Assembly: GCA_905372095.1 (NCBI GenBank) | Contig: CAJPNK010000001.1 | Span: 372,001 to 436,000, forward strand | Length of the DNA stretch: 64,000 bases | Direction: 5' to 3' | Source: Candidatus Saccharimonadota bacterium | Lineage (GTDB): Bacteria; Patescibacteriota; Saccharimonadia; Saccharimonadales; Saccharimonadaceae | Part shown: piece by piece, positions 16,948 through 25,211 of the stretch | Numbering within the stretch: position 1 is the stretch's first letter | Layout of the letters: every line of letters begins with the position of its first letter | Notes under the pieces: generated by a model | Databases searched by the model: none | Told to the model about the DNA's origin: nothing | The model's input: only the letters and a program-made list of their open reading frames with translations | Position numbers and translations under genes: made by a program

Positions 16948-18726
16948 TTACTCCTCGATGAATCCGCCTGATTGCCGTGCCCACAACTTAGCGTAAACGC
17001 CGCGTTTTTTGGCGAGCAATTGATCGTGCGAACCGTCTTCGACAATGCGTCCGTTTTCCAGGACGATGATACGATCGAGCTTAGCGATGGTCGATAAACG
17101 GTGGGCGATGACAATTGACGTTCGGTTTTTCATCAATGTTTCCAGCGACTTTTGAATTAGTGCTTCTGATTCTGAGTCTAATGCCGATGTTGCCTCGTCA
17201 AGTACTAGAATCGGCGCATCTTTCAAAATTGCTCTGGCAATAGCGATACGCTGCCGCTGTCCGCCCGAAAGTTTGACACCGCGTTCACCGACTAGCGTGT
17301 CAAAACCGTCTTGCAGTTTGACGATGAAATCATAGGCGCCAGCCTTCTTAGCAGCTTTTTCAATTTCGGCATCAGTCGCGTCAGGTCGGCTGTAGGCGAT
17401 ATTCTCGCGGACGGAGCGGTGAAATAGCAGCGGCTCTTGCGGCACATAGGCGATTTGCTGGCGCAGACTTGCCTGGGTAACTTCAGCAATATCTTGCGAG
17501 TCGATTGTGATCTTGCCCGAGTCAATATCGGCAAATCGTAGCAATAATTTGGTGAGGGTAGTTTTGCCAGACCCGCTTGATCCGACCAAACCAATTTTTT
17601 CACCTGGCTGAATATTGAGCGAGAAATCATGAAACAAGGTATCGCCTTGGCCTTCGTCGTGCGTAAAGGTTACGTTGTCCATGACAATGCCGCCGCGTTT
17701 AATTTTTAGTTTTTTGTCGCTGCGATCAACTAGCGTCGTTGGTGTTTTAAGGATTCCTACCATATCGTGAGCATCGCCAATAATACGATTGTAGCTGCGC
17801 ATGATGCCATTCATGTTCCACAACTCGTGCGCCACGCTGCCTGTATACGTTATGATTAAGTAAACTGATGCTACTGATACTAAATTGTGCTGAGCGGCGT
17901 ATACCGCAAAAGCAATTGCGCCAATTTTGATAATCGTGTTGATGGTCGAATAAACGGTACTAACTTTCAGGAAACCGCGCATCGTGTCCAAGCTAGCGCT
18001 GCGCCATGAACTGACCGTTTTTGAAAAGCGCTTTTGCTCTAGCGATTCAGCGCCAGACGATTTAACCGCCAGAATATTTGAAACCATGTCGGCTAATTGG
18101 CCACTAACTTTATTGCTGGCTTTAGCCTCTTTTTCGCTCAATTTGGCCATTGGCCTAGAGCCAAAATAGACGGCAATACTAAAAATAATTGAAAAGATAA
18201 ACAGGAATAAAGCATACTGCCAAATTAATGTCGATAAAATGATTATTGATCCAGCTAAGGAAATAACTAACGGCAAAATCGACCAAAAAATTGTATCCCA
18301 AAAACGTTCGACTGCACCGTTTAGTTTGTTAGTTTGGCTGACGAGCGAACCGCCAAATTTATTAGCATGGAAAAACATTGTTTGATTGGTCAATTTACTA
18401 AAGCAGCGCGAGTGTAGATCGCGTTGCAATGCAGTCTCGAACGTCCAAACTAGATACAGTACCAAGCGCCAGCCAATCACCGTTGAACATAGTTCGCTAA
18501 CGCCATACAGAACAATTAGCGTCCATAAATTATTAGCGGTTTGCAGCTGGTTGTGCTGGATAATATTAAGCAGCTCTGCGATAACAAGCGGACCGACAAA
18601 AATAGAAATAACAATCGTAGTAATTGTAAAAAATATCGCCAGATTTCTGCGGCGTCTGTAGGGTACAGATACTTGCCAGAATAGGCGTAAAATTTCTTTA
18701 TCGTTAATTTTATTTTTCAAAAGCAT
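16948..18726 (-). CDS. ABC exporter, fused TM and ATPase domains
   Basis: A half-size exporter of the MsbA/MDR type, active as a dimer, moving lipids, peptides or drugs outward. The N-terminal domain has about six membrane helices (from RRRNLAIFFTITTIVISIFVG). The nucleotide-binding domain has Walker A GLVGSSGSGKTT, Q-loop IAYVPQEPLLF, signature KLSGGQRQRIAIARAI, Walker B APILVLDEATSALD and the H-loop IVIAHRLSTI. The start is placed at ATG 18726; the SD-like GAGGAG abuts it, so a TTG at 18720 with 6-nt spacing is an equally good start. The substrate cannot be told from sequence. Confidence 0.88.
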   Translation of the reverse strand: MLLKNKINDKEILRLFWQVSVPYRRRRNLAIFFTITTIVISIFVGPLVIAELLNIIQHNQLQTANNLWTLIVLYGVSELCSTVIGWRLVLYLVWTFETALQRDLHSRCFSKLTNQTMFFHANKFGGSLVSQTNKLNGAVERFWDTIFWSILPLVISLAGSIIILSTLIWQYALFLFIFSIIFSIAVYFGSRPMAKLSEKEAKASNKVSGQLADMVSNILAVKSSGAESLEQKRFSKTVSSWRSASLDTMRGFLKVSTVYSTINTIIKIGAIAFAVYAAQHNLVSVASVYLIITYTGSVAHELWNMNGIMRSYNRIIGDAHDMVGILKTPTTLVDRSDKKLKIKRGGIVMDNVTFTHDEGQGDTLFHDFSLNIQPGEKIGLVGSSGSGKTTLTKLLLRFADIDSGKITIDSQDIAEVTQASLRQQIAYVPQEPLLFHRSVRENIAYSRPDATDAEIEKAAKKAGAYDFIVKLQDGFDTLVGERGVKLSGGQRQRIAIARAILKDAPILVLDEATSALDSESEALIQKSLETLMKNRTSIVIAHRLSTIAKLDRIIVLENGRIVEDGSHDQLLAKKRGVYAKLWARQSGGFIEE

Positions 18727-18840
18727 CTCCTCTCTTGTGCAATTTATATTGTGAGCAGTTCGATTGTTGATAAGGCAATTCAAACGCGAGATTTAGAGGA
18801 ACTCTTTTGGTTTGAGTTCATAGATTAACCAATTATAAGG

Positions 18841-18846
18841 TATAAT
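18841..18846 (+). promoter_or_regulatory. -10 box of the SDR gene
   Basis: TATAAT lies 6 nt before the ATG at 18853, leaderless arrangement. Confidence 0.6.
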
Positions 18847-18852
18847 CTTGTT

Positions 18853-19656
18853 ATGAGTCAAGAACGAACAGTTTCGTATGTTTTAATAACAGGCACTACG
18901 AGCGGCTTGGGTAGAGAATTTGCTCGTATATTTGCGCAAAATGGTTATAATATCGTTGCTGTTGCGCGTAACGAAGTTCTATTGCAACAGCAAAAACAGG
19001 AGTTAGAACGCCAGTTTGGCGTTGAAATGGTCTACATAGTTAAAGATTTGAGTGCTGAGAATAGCGCTCAAGAAGTTTATGACGAGATTAAACATAAAGG
19101 CATTAATATAGATATCTTAATTAACAATGCTGGGTTTGGTTCGTTTGGTCGCTATATTGATGTCGATTGGCAGCGCCAGAAAGGGCTCGCTAGCGTTAAT
19201 ATGCTGGCCGTGATGCAGTTATCATATCTATTTGGTAAAGATATGGATCGTCGTGGTGAGGGTAAGATTGTTAATATTGCATCGATTGCCTCGTTTCAAG
19301 CTGGGCCGTACATGGCGATGTATTATGCGTCGAAAGCTTTTGTCCGCTCATTTTCTGAAGCTTTGCATGAAGAAATGAAAAGTTCTGGCGTGTCGGTGAC
19401 GGCGATTTGTCCGGGTCCGGTAGCAACTAATTTTGAGAAAAACGCTCAAATGATAAACTCAGCAATGTTCACTAGGCTTAGAGTTTATACACCAGAAGTA
19501 GTTGCCGCGAAAAGCTATCGCGCTATTATGAATAACAAAGCAGTGTATGTAGTTGGTTGGCCGAATAAACTTCTGGTGTTTTTGACGCGATTTTGTAGCT
19601 TGAAGTTTAGCAGAGCTCTCGCTAGCAAAATTAATTTAGGCAGCGGGCGAAAATAG
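18853..19656 (+). CDS. Short-chain dehydrogenase/reductase
   Basis: A classical SDR oxidoreductase using NAD(P). The cofactor motif is TGTTSGLGREFA at the N terminus, followed by NNAGFG, the catalytic serine in NIASIASFQ, and YYASKAF (Tyr-x-x-x-Lys). CPGPVATNF follows the active site as in most SDRs. The 267 aa length is typical of the DltE/YqjQ-like group. An arginine in the first loop (AVARNEVLL) suggests a preference for NADP. The substrate is unknown and there is no operon partner. TATAAT lies 6 nt upstream. Confidence 0.9.
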   Translation: MSQERTVSYVLITGTTSGLGREFARIFAQNGYNIVAVARNEVLLQQQKQELERQFGVEMVYIVKDLSAENSAQEVYDEIKHKGINIDILINNAGFGSFGRYIDVDWQRQKGLASVNMLAVMQLSYLFGKDMDRRGEGKIVNIASIASFQAGPYMAMYYASKAFVRSFSEALHEEMKSSGVSVTAICPGPVATNFEKNAQMINSAMFTRLRVYTPEVVAAKSYRAIMNNKAVYVVGWPNKLLVFLTRFCSLKFSRALASKINLGSGRK

Positions 19657-19733
19657 CCTGTTCTGACCAGTAATTTAATTGTTGAAAATCATGACCGAGA
19701 AGTGTAGCGCGGTAAGTTTTGTAAAAAGCATTG

Positions 19734-19766
19734 TATTTTTATTGTAAATCATTTACAATAAAAATA
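19734..19766. promoter_or_regulatory. 33-nt perfect palindromic operator over the Fur-family promoter
   Basis: Bases 19734-19749 are the exact reverse complement of 19751-19766 around a single C (19750). The core is TTGTAAAT-C-ATTTACAA, the layout of a Fur/PerR-type box. It contains the -10 TACAAT (19754-19759), overlaps the right end of a possible -35 TTGTAT (19731-19736, 17-nt spacer), and its last base is the A of the ATG. Binding by the encoded regulator would block transcription, so autorepression is likely. Confidence 0.75.
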
Positions 19767-20176
19767 TGACACAAATAGTTAGTCGAAGAATCACGAAATA
19801 TACTGATAGTATACTATCGATTTTATGCCAGTTGCAGCATGCTACTAATGCCGAGATTGCTAGCCGGTTGCGAGAGTCGTATTCAAATGTTAGCGATACT
19901 ACGGTACATCGTATTACGCAACGTCTGCAGGGTGATGGCGTTATTGGACTGGCACCCGCGTCAAAACAGGGCTGTTTGCGGTACGACTTTTCACCGGAAT
20001 CACACGATCATTTTATATGCAGCGAGTGCGATAGTTTACGGGATATCAAAGTTCCTGATTCAGTGCGTTGCCAGATCGAGTGCCAGCTTGACGGCTGCTG
20101 TTTCGACGGTCCTTTAGTCATTACTGGAGTATGTCAACAATGCAAAAATAGAAGGAGGAATTATGGCATTAATTAG
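19766..20176 (+). CDS. Fur-family metal-dependent repressor (Fur/PerR/Zur type)
   Basis: A 136-aa regulator with an N-terminal winged helix (ILCQLQHATNAEIASRL, TTVHRITQRLQGDGVI) and a C-terminal metal/dimer domain. The two CxxC pairs of the structural zinc site are present (CSEC and CQQC), and HDHFICSEC supplies the regulatory-site histidines. The His-His pair usually found before the last strand of Fur (GFxVxxHxLxL) is replaced by GCCFDGPLVI, so the metal-sensing site may differ. It overlaps trxA by 14 nt, which suggests a redox or peroxide role more than iron uptake. Which metal it senses is unresolved. The operator 19734-19766 overlaps its start. Confidence 0.85.
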   Translation: MTQIVSRRITKYTDSILSILCQLQHATNAEIASRLRESYSNVSDTTVHRITQRLQGDGVIGLAPASKQGCLRYDFSPESHDHFICSECDSLRDIKVPDSVRCQIECQLDGCCFDGPLVITGVCQQCKNRRRNYGIN

Positions 20177-20501
20177 TATTACAACTAAACAAGAGTTTGA
20201 AGAAAAAGTGCTAAAAAGCAAGCGTCCGGTCTTGGTTGATTTTTGGGCGCCATGGTGTCCGCCGTGTCGAGCGATGGCACCAATATTGCAGCAGATCGCT
20301 GACGAGACAGATTTTGATGTCGTCAAAATTGACACTGATGCTAGTAATGACAACAAAGAACTGGCTATACACTACCGCGTGCAGGGCATCCCAAATATGA
20401 AGATTTTTGCTGCTGGCGAGGAGGTTGCTGAGCTGATCGGTATGAAACCAAAACAGACGCTAATTGATGCGTTGGAAAAAGCTAGAGAAACTATTAATTA
20501 A
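20163..20501 (+). CDS. trxA: Thioredoxin with WCPPC active site
   Basis: A small thiol-disulfide oxidoreductase of 112 aa with the thioredoxin fold. The active site reads FWAPWCPPCRAMAP, so the dipeptide between the cysteines is Pro-Pro in place of the usual Gly-Pro. The cis-proline loop is VQGIPNMKIF. There is no signal peptide, so it is cytoplasmic. The start overlaps the end of the Fur-family gene and has a strong GGAGG SD 4 nt upstream; the two are co-transcribed. It probably serves as the reductant output of the regulator's regulon, an inference from this coupling. Confidence 0.92.
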   Translation: MALISITTKQEFEEKVLKSKRPVLVDFWAPWCPPCRAMAPILQQIADETDFDVVKIDTDASNDNKELAIHYRVQGIPNMKIFAAGEEVAELIGMKPKQTLIDALEKARETIN

Positions 20502-20502
20502 T

Positions 20503-21408
20503 ATGTCATCACGGAGTAATTATCAAAAGCTTTTCGTGCGAAGATCGCTAAGATATTTACCGCACCATACCCTAATGTTAATTATTTACAAAAGTAAGTT
20601 GCTTCGTTTTGAAAAGGCTTTAGATACCATCGCTAAAAGGAGAATAATTAATGTAAATGATTCACTTTCATTTGATAATTCTGAGATAAGAGAATATCAA
20701 AAACTAACGAAAGATACTCAACTTTGGCATGGTACTGGTCGTTGGCAGCACGGTAAGGACGGTATCGTTGATGTAATGAAAAGTTTTTGCGATATTGCTG
20801 GCCTCAAGCCATCCCGCGATGTGTATGCAGTTTTTGGCGGCAGTGATCGGCATATCGTACATTCGATTTCATTATGCCGGAGTCGAATGGTGGCGCGATC
20901 ATACGCTGACATGCATGGTCTTGGCTGGAAAGAGAAAAATCGCTATGGCGACGCTCTGACTTGGACATCGTATTACTACAGCTTGTTTTATGCGCGGCTA
21001 TTTACGGTCAATTGGGTCAAAATGTTGCGCCGTTGGAAAACTTGGCGTACATTGTCGCATGATGAAAATGGCGATAATACTTGGGGAAAGAAAGTGAATA
21101 AGCAGGCACGCGATGTGTGGGATGTCTTCTGTCTGGGTAGTGATATTTCGGGTAATTATCCAATTTTAATTGGTGTTAGGAGTCTTGATTCGCAATTAAA
21201 ACTAGAAAAACCAATGAGTCATTACGAAGTACGCGCTGATAAACGAATAGGCGTTGCAAATATTTCACACATAGAAGTTCCTCGCGATAAGCAGGACGAA
21301 ATGCGAGAATTATTGCTTTCATACGGTATCGACATACCAGTGACGAGCATTGAATTAGGCGAATATGTCAGTATGCAGAAGCGTTTTACTGAATTGCTTG
21401 GTTGGTAG
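20503..21408 (+). CDS. Unknown protein with ADP-ribosyltransferase-like H-Y-E pattern
   Basis: I do not recognise this 301-aa protein with certainty. It begins at ATG 20503, one base after the trxA stop. The N-terminal 40 residues are basic and hydrophobic (LRYLPHHTLMLIIYKSKLL). Around residue 76 it has QLWHGTGRWQHG, then SLCRSRMVARSYADMHG near 123-139 and SHYEVRADKRIG near 239-250. The order HGT, then aromatic Y-A after a helix, then a Glu strand resembles the H-Y-E architecture of PARP/ART-type enzymes (LxHGT, AxxYA, E). This is a motif impression, not a proven homology. Its position after trxA could be chance. Confidence 0.5.
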   Translation: MSSRSNYQKLFVRRSLRYLPHHTLMLIIYKSKLLRFEKALDTIAKRRIINVNDSLSFDNSEIREYQKLTKDTQLWHGTGRWQHGKDGIVDVMKSFCDIAGLKPSRDVYAVFGGSDRHIVHSISLCRSRMVARSYADMHGLGWKEKNRYGDALTWTSYYYSLFYARLFTVNWVKMLRRWKTWRTLSHDENGDNTWGKKVNKQARDVWDVFCLGSDISGNYPILIGVRSLDSQLKLEKPMSHYEVRADKRIGVANISHIEVPRDKQDEMRELLLSYGIDIPVTSIELGEYVSMQKRFTELLGW

Positions 21409-21468
21409 AGAAAAGAGATTAGGCTAAAGCTGACGAAGTGGATGTGATAAGATTATTATTAATAATAT

Positions 21469-22056
21469 ATGAAGTCACATACTAAACCGCTTTTATACGA
21501 CCAAATCGCGACCGATCCAATGAGTGATGATTTTGCTAATAGAGGTTGGTTGCCTGTGTATTCTGCTTCGTCAAGCTCGCGAATTGTACTGGTCGGGCAG
21601 GCGCCAGGTCGAATTGCCCAGCAGACGCTAAAGCCGTGGAATGATGCTAGCGGTCGCTTACTTCGGCGATGGCTGAACGTAACGGACGAGCAGTTTTACA
21701 ATCCCGATCTCTTTGCGTTGATGCCGATAGATTTTTATTATCCAGGCAGAGGTACACATGGCGATCTGCCGCCGCGCTTGGATTTTGCTAAGAAATGGCA
21801 CCCGCGCTTATTGGCACAGATGCCAAATGTACATCTGACAATTTTGGTTGGTTCGTATGCGCAAAAATATTATCTTGACCGCCGCGCCAAGCAGAATTTG
21901 ACAGCAACTGTGGCGGACTTTAATGCTTTTTTGCCAGATTATTTTCCATTAGTTCATCCATCTCCGCTCAATATTGGCTGGCGCAAACGCAACCCATGGT
22001 TTGAATCGGACGTTATTCCAGTTCTACAAACGATAGTTAAGGAGGTGCTGTCATGA
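21469..22056 (+). CDS. Uracil-DNA glycosylase family protein
   Basis: A 195-aa UDG-superfamily member. The motif A region is VLVGQAPGRIAQQTLKPWND (GxxPG with Asn/Asp following) and the C-terminal active-site motif is VHPSPLNIGWRKRNPWFE (H-P-S-P). FALMPIDFYYPGRGTHGDLPP lies between. These match the group related to the YqgA-type/UdgX-like single-domain proteins that excise uracil or act on related bases. No Fe-S cysteine cluster is visible, so it is not a family 4 enzyme. Its ATGA overlap with the next gene suggests coupled translation. The exact substrate is not known. Confidence 0.85.
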   Translation: MKSHTKPLLYDQIATDPMSDDFANRGWLPVYSASSSSRIVLVGQAPGRIAQQTLKPWNDASGRLLRRWLNVTDEQFYNPDLFALMPIDFYYPGRGTHGDLPPRLDFAKKWHPRLLAQMPNVHLTILVGSYAQKYYLDRRAKQNLTATVADFNAFLPDYFPLVHPSPLNIGWRKRNPWFESDVIPVLQTIVKEVLS

Positions 22057-22397
22057 CAGTTTATAAAATTAAACGAATTTACGAATCGCCAGAATCGGAC
22101 GATGGCTACCGCGTGCTAGTTGATCGATTATGGCCGCGCGGTATAAGTAAAGAACGAGCGGCGCTAGACGAGTGGGCTAAAGAAATCGCGCCAACCAATG
22201 AGCTGCGCCAATGGTTTAATCATGACCCAGAAAAATTTACAGAATTTTCAGAACGTTACAGAAAAGAGTTAGATGAAAATCCTGCCGCTATCAAGGCGAG
22301 AAATGACTGGCCTAATCATCCAATCGTTACGCTATTGTATAGCGCTAAGGATGCGGAGTTTAACCAGGCGGTAGTACTTAAGCAATGGTTAGAATAA
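22053..22397 (+). CDS. DUF488 family protein (YeaO-like)
   Basis: A 114-aa protein of the DUF488/YeaO family: KIKRIYESPESDDGYRVLVD, DRLWPRGISKERAALDEWAKEIAP, LRQWFNHDPEKFTEFSERY and VTLLYSAKDAEFNQA are the family's conserved blocks. The family has no settled biochemical role. The start ATG overlaps the UDG-family stop (ATGA) and an SD (AAGGAGG) lies just upstream, so the two proteins are made together; a link to DNA or nucleotide repair is possible but unproved. Confidence 0.9.
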   Translation: MTVYKIKRIYESPESDDGYRVLVDRLWPRGISKERAALDEWAKEIAPTNELRQWFNHDPEKFTEFSERYRKELDENPAAIKARNDWPNHPIVTLLYSAKDAEFNQAVVLKQWLE

Positions 22398-22429
22398 ATA
22401 GCGCTCTTCAAAAATACTCATTTTTGACG

Positions 22430-22435
22430 TAAAAT
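22430..22435 (+). promoter_or_regulatory. -10 box of cysS
   Basis: TAAAAT lies 7 nt before the ATG at 22443, leaderless arrangement. Confidence 0.45.
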
Positions 22436-22442
22436 ATAATTA

Positions 22443-23927
22443 ATGATACGATTCCGCAACACTCTGACGCGTCGGTTTGATGATTTTACTCCGCTATCGT
22501 CTGATAGAGTGACTTTATATACTTGCGGACCGACTGTCTACGATGATTTACATGTCGGTAACTGGGCAGCCTACGTCTATTGGGATACGCTAGTTCGGAC
22601 ATTGCAAATTGACGGCTATACGGTTGATCGCGTGATGAATATAACCGATGTTGGGCATTTGGTTAGTGATGCAGACGAAGGTGAGGATAAGCTTGAAAAG
22701 GGCGCTCGCCGTGATGGAAAAACTGCTTGGGAAATCGCTGAATACTACACGCAACATTTTCTTGACGGCATGAAAGCGCTCAATCTTATTCCACCGACGC
22801 ATATAGCCAAAGCGACTGACTACATTTCGCAGCAGATTTCTTTGCTGCGGGCTCTTAAACAGCGCGGCTGCACCTATCAAACCAGTGACGGTATTTATTT
22901 TGATACTAGTACTTTTCCGCGTTACGCCGACTTTGCGCAGCTTGATTTGAGCGCCCAAAAAGCTGGCGCTCGCGTCGATGCTAATAGTGAGAAGCGTCAA
23001 CCGTGGGATTTCGCGCTCTGGAAATTTACCGAGAAAGGCAAAGTGCGCGATATGGAGTGGGAGACGCCTGCTGATTTGCTAGATACGCCACCAGAAGATA
23101 ACAAGCCAGTCATGGGCTTTCCTGGTTGGCACTTGGAATGCTCGGCTATCGCCATGAGCTTGCTCGGCAAGACAATCGATATTCATACTGGCGGAATTGA
23201 TCACATCCCGGTGCATCACACTAACGAAATCGCCCAGAGTGAAGCGGCAACTGGCCAAAGGTTTGCGAACTTTTGGCTGCACTGCAACCACCTGAAGATT
23301 AATGGCGGCAAAATCAGCAAATCCCTCGGTAATGGCTACACGCTTGGTGATCTAAAGCGGCATGGTTTCTCAGCGATGGATTTGCGAATGTTTATTTTGC
23401 AGGGACATTATTCTAATGAAGGTAATTTTTCATTCGAGAATTTGCAGGCAGCGCACAACCGGCTGCAACATTGGCGCGACGTGGCTTGCTTGCGACATCA
23501 AGTTCACGATCGCTTACATAGCGATACCGAGAACAACGATTTACGACATGATTTCTCGCCAAGCGCGGCTATTGGCGCTGTCAAAGAAGCGTTAAACGAT
23601 AACTTAGAAACGCCACGGGCGCTAGCTATTGTCGATAAAGCCTTAACTGAACTCGACAAAAAACCACCGCAGAAAGTCTATCGAGCTGGATTAATCGAAT
23701 TTTTAGAGTTTGTTGATGCGGCATTGGGGCTTGAGCTGTTGGACTCAACTCCCGATATTGATGATGAATGTAAGCGGCTATTGGTAGAACGCCGCCGTGC
23801 TCGCGATAACAAGAATTGGGTAAATTCCGATGAATTACGCGATGAGCTGCTCAATGAATACGGTGTAGTTGTCAAAGATACTGCACATGATACTTTATGG
23901 GCGTATGCTGACGAAAAACCAGAGTAG
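22443..23927 (+). CDS. cysS: Cysteinyl-tRNA synthetase
   Basis: Class I synthetase charging tRNA-Cys. The zinc site begins TLYTCGPTVYDDLHVGN, where HVGN is the HIGH signature. Further zinc ligands lie in GWHLECSAIAMSLLG and HTGGIDHIPVHHTNEIAQSE, and the KMSKS loop reads KISKSLGN. The C-terminal DALR-like helical domain ends with the short basic RRRARDNKNWVNSDELRDEL segment. The 494 aa length is typical (E. coli 461). It converges on the following minus-strand permease. Confidence 0.97.
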   Translation: MIRFRNTLTRRFDDFTPLSSDRVTLYTCGPTVYDDLHVGNWAAYVYWDTLVRTLQIDGYTVDRVMNITDVGHLVSDADEGEDKLEKGARRDGKTAWEIAEYYTQHFLDGMKALNLIPPTHIAKATDYISQQISLLRALKQRGCTYQTSDGIYFDTSTFPRYADFAQLDLSAQKAGARVDANSEKRQPWDFALWKFTEKGKVRDMEWETPADLLDTPPEDNKPVMGFPGWHLECSAIAMSLLGKTIDIHTGGIDHIPVHHTNEIAQSEAATGQRFANFWLHCNHLKINGGKISKSLGNGYTLGDLKRHGFSAMDLRMFILQGHYSNEGNFSFENLQAAHNRLQHWRDVACLRHQVHDRLHSDTENNDLRHDFSPSAAIGAVKEALNDNLETPRALAIVDKALTELDKKPPQKVYRAGLIEFLEFVDAALGLELLDSTPDIDDECKRLLVERRRARDNKNWVNSDELRDELLNEYGVVVKDTAHDTLWAYADEKPE

Positions 23928-23985
23928 ACTCAAGTGTTTAAAAGATTCTTTTTGAATGGCGTGAGCTGGCTAGGCCAATCCTTTA

Positions 23986-25158
23986 CTAGGCTTCAGCTTC
24001 TGATTTAGCTGCCTCTGGTTTACTTTTTTCGCGGCGAACACGCTTGAGCAGGCGAGCAAGCTTTGTTGGTTTGGCAGTTGGTTCTTCGCGGCGTTCGACC
24101 TTGATATATTCAGTAGCGAGCACTTTGGCACAGCCAGCTATCGGTATCGAGATAATACCGCCAACCATACCGAACATGTACAGTCCTATAGTTACCGCCA
24201 TCAAAACCATTAGCGGCGAAAGTTCAATACGCTTGGATTGAATGGTTGGCGAAATTACATTATTCTCAATCTGCTGATAAATGATGAAGTAAATACCAAA
24301 AGCTATCGCTGCTGGCATACTGTTAATTGCCAGTAATGCAAAGACGATAATGCCGCCAATTCCTGCGCCGAACATTGGGATCAGCGACAAGATGAACATG
24401 ATAGCAATCGTTGGCAAAGCAATGTTTGCTGGTACTGCTGGAAAAATTTGACTCAAGATAAATACTGTTAAGCCGGCAAAAGCACCATCTAAACCCGAAA
24501 CGATCAATTGTCCGCTCACATATCCAGAGATTACTGCATTCATTCGCCGAAAGATGATCCGATGGTGCTGCATTCGCTTGTCGTTGCTATATAATCCCCA
24601 GAAGTATCGCGACCAGCGCGGCCCTTCGACTAGCATTAGGAATGTTAGAACTAGCGCTAGCGAAGCCTCGGTGATTAGCGACATTGTTGTTCCGACGCCG
24701 CTGAGAAAGTTCTGTCCAAAGTTTGCCAGCCACGACGTTGCATTTCCTTGTATTGAAACAACCATTTGATCAATCTGCGATTCTAAATGATAACGCGATA
24801 CTATAGCACCAAAGCCCTTCCATTGCGCCGACATTGTTCGTATCGTATCGGGCAGAGTTTGTAAAAAGCTAATTGTTTGCTGAACTATTGGCGGCACTGC
24901 CAAAAACAGAATTGCCGCTAGTATTGCTACAATAACGATAAAAGCGATAGCTGTACTGAGGGTTCGGCTGCGGTTGGGCAGTTTATTAGCCAACCAGCTG
25001 ACTGGCCCATTGAGAGCTAGTGCTAAGAATGCTGCCGCTCCAATAATTACTAACGCTGTACGAGCATTCCAAATTAATAAGCCTGCTAACCCAAAGCCGA
25101 TTACTACCAGCCAAAAACGTACGAATGTTATAGTGTCTATCTCGATTTTAACCTTCAT
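23986..25158 (-). CDS. AI-2E family permease (PF01594 type)
   Basis: A polytopic membrane protein of 390 aa with about eight helices, typical of the AI-2E/UPF0118 family: a helix pair near the N terminus (VRFWLVVIGFGLAGLLIWNA, FLALALNGPVSWLANKLP), a large extracytoplasmic middle region, and the conserved IPMFGAGIGGIIVFALLAIN and YQQIENNVISPTIQSKRIELSPL stretches. Members export autoinducer-2 or act as Na+/H+ antiporters, so the substrate is unassigned. The C terminus is a basic, Ala/Glu-rich tail. A TATACT lies 6 nt before the ATG on the minus strand. Confidence 0.88.
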   Translation of the reverse strand: MKVKIEIDTITFVRFWLVVIGFGLAGLLIWNARTALVIIGAAAFLALALNGPVSWLANKLPNRSRTLSTAIAFIVIVAILAAILFLAVPPIVQQTISFLQTLPDTIRTMSAQWKGFGAIVSRYHLESQIDQMVVSIQGNATSWLANFGQNFLSGVGTTMSLITEASLALVLTFLMLVEGPRWSRYFWGLYSNDKRMQHHRIIFRRMNAVISGYVSGQLIVSGLDGAFAGLTVFILSQIFPAVPANIALPTIAIMFILSLIPMFGAGIGGIIVFALLAINSMPAAIAFGIYFIIYQQIENNVISPTIQSKRIELSPLMVLMAVTIGLYMFGMVGGIISIPIAGCAKVLATEYIKVERREEPTAKPTKLARLLKRVRREKSKPEAAKSEAEA

Positions 25159-25199
25159 ATTTTCAGTATAGCGCTTTATTGTTAAAAACTAAAATTTGC

Positions 25200-25205
25200 T
25201 ATAAT
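25200..25205 (+). promoter_or_regulatory. -10 box of the P-type ATPase
   Basis: TATAAT lies 6 nt before the ATG at 25212. This box decides the start: an in-frame ATG at 25179 is upstream of the promoter and cannot be used from it. Confidence 0.6.
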
Positions 25206-25211
25206 GTGCTT

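Noticed and set aside
25179..25211. Earlier ATG for the P-type ATPase.
   Set aside because: It lies upstream of the TATAAT at 25200 that serves the ATG at 25212.
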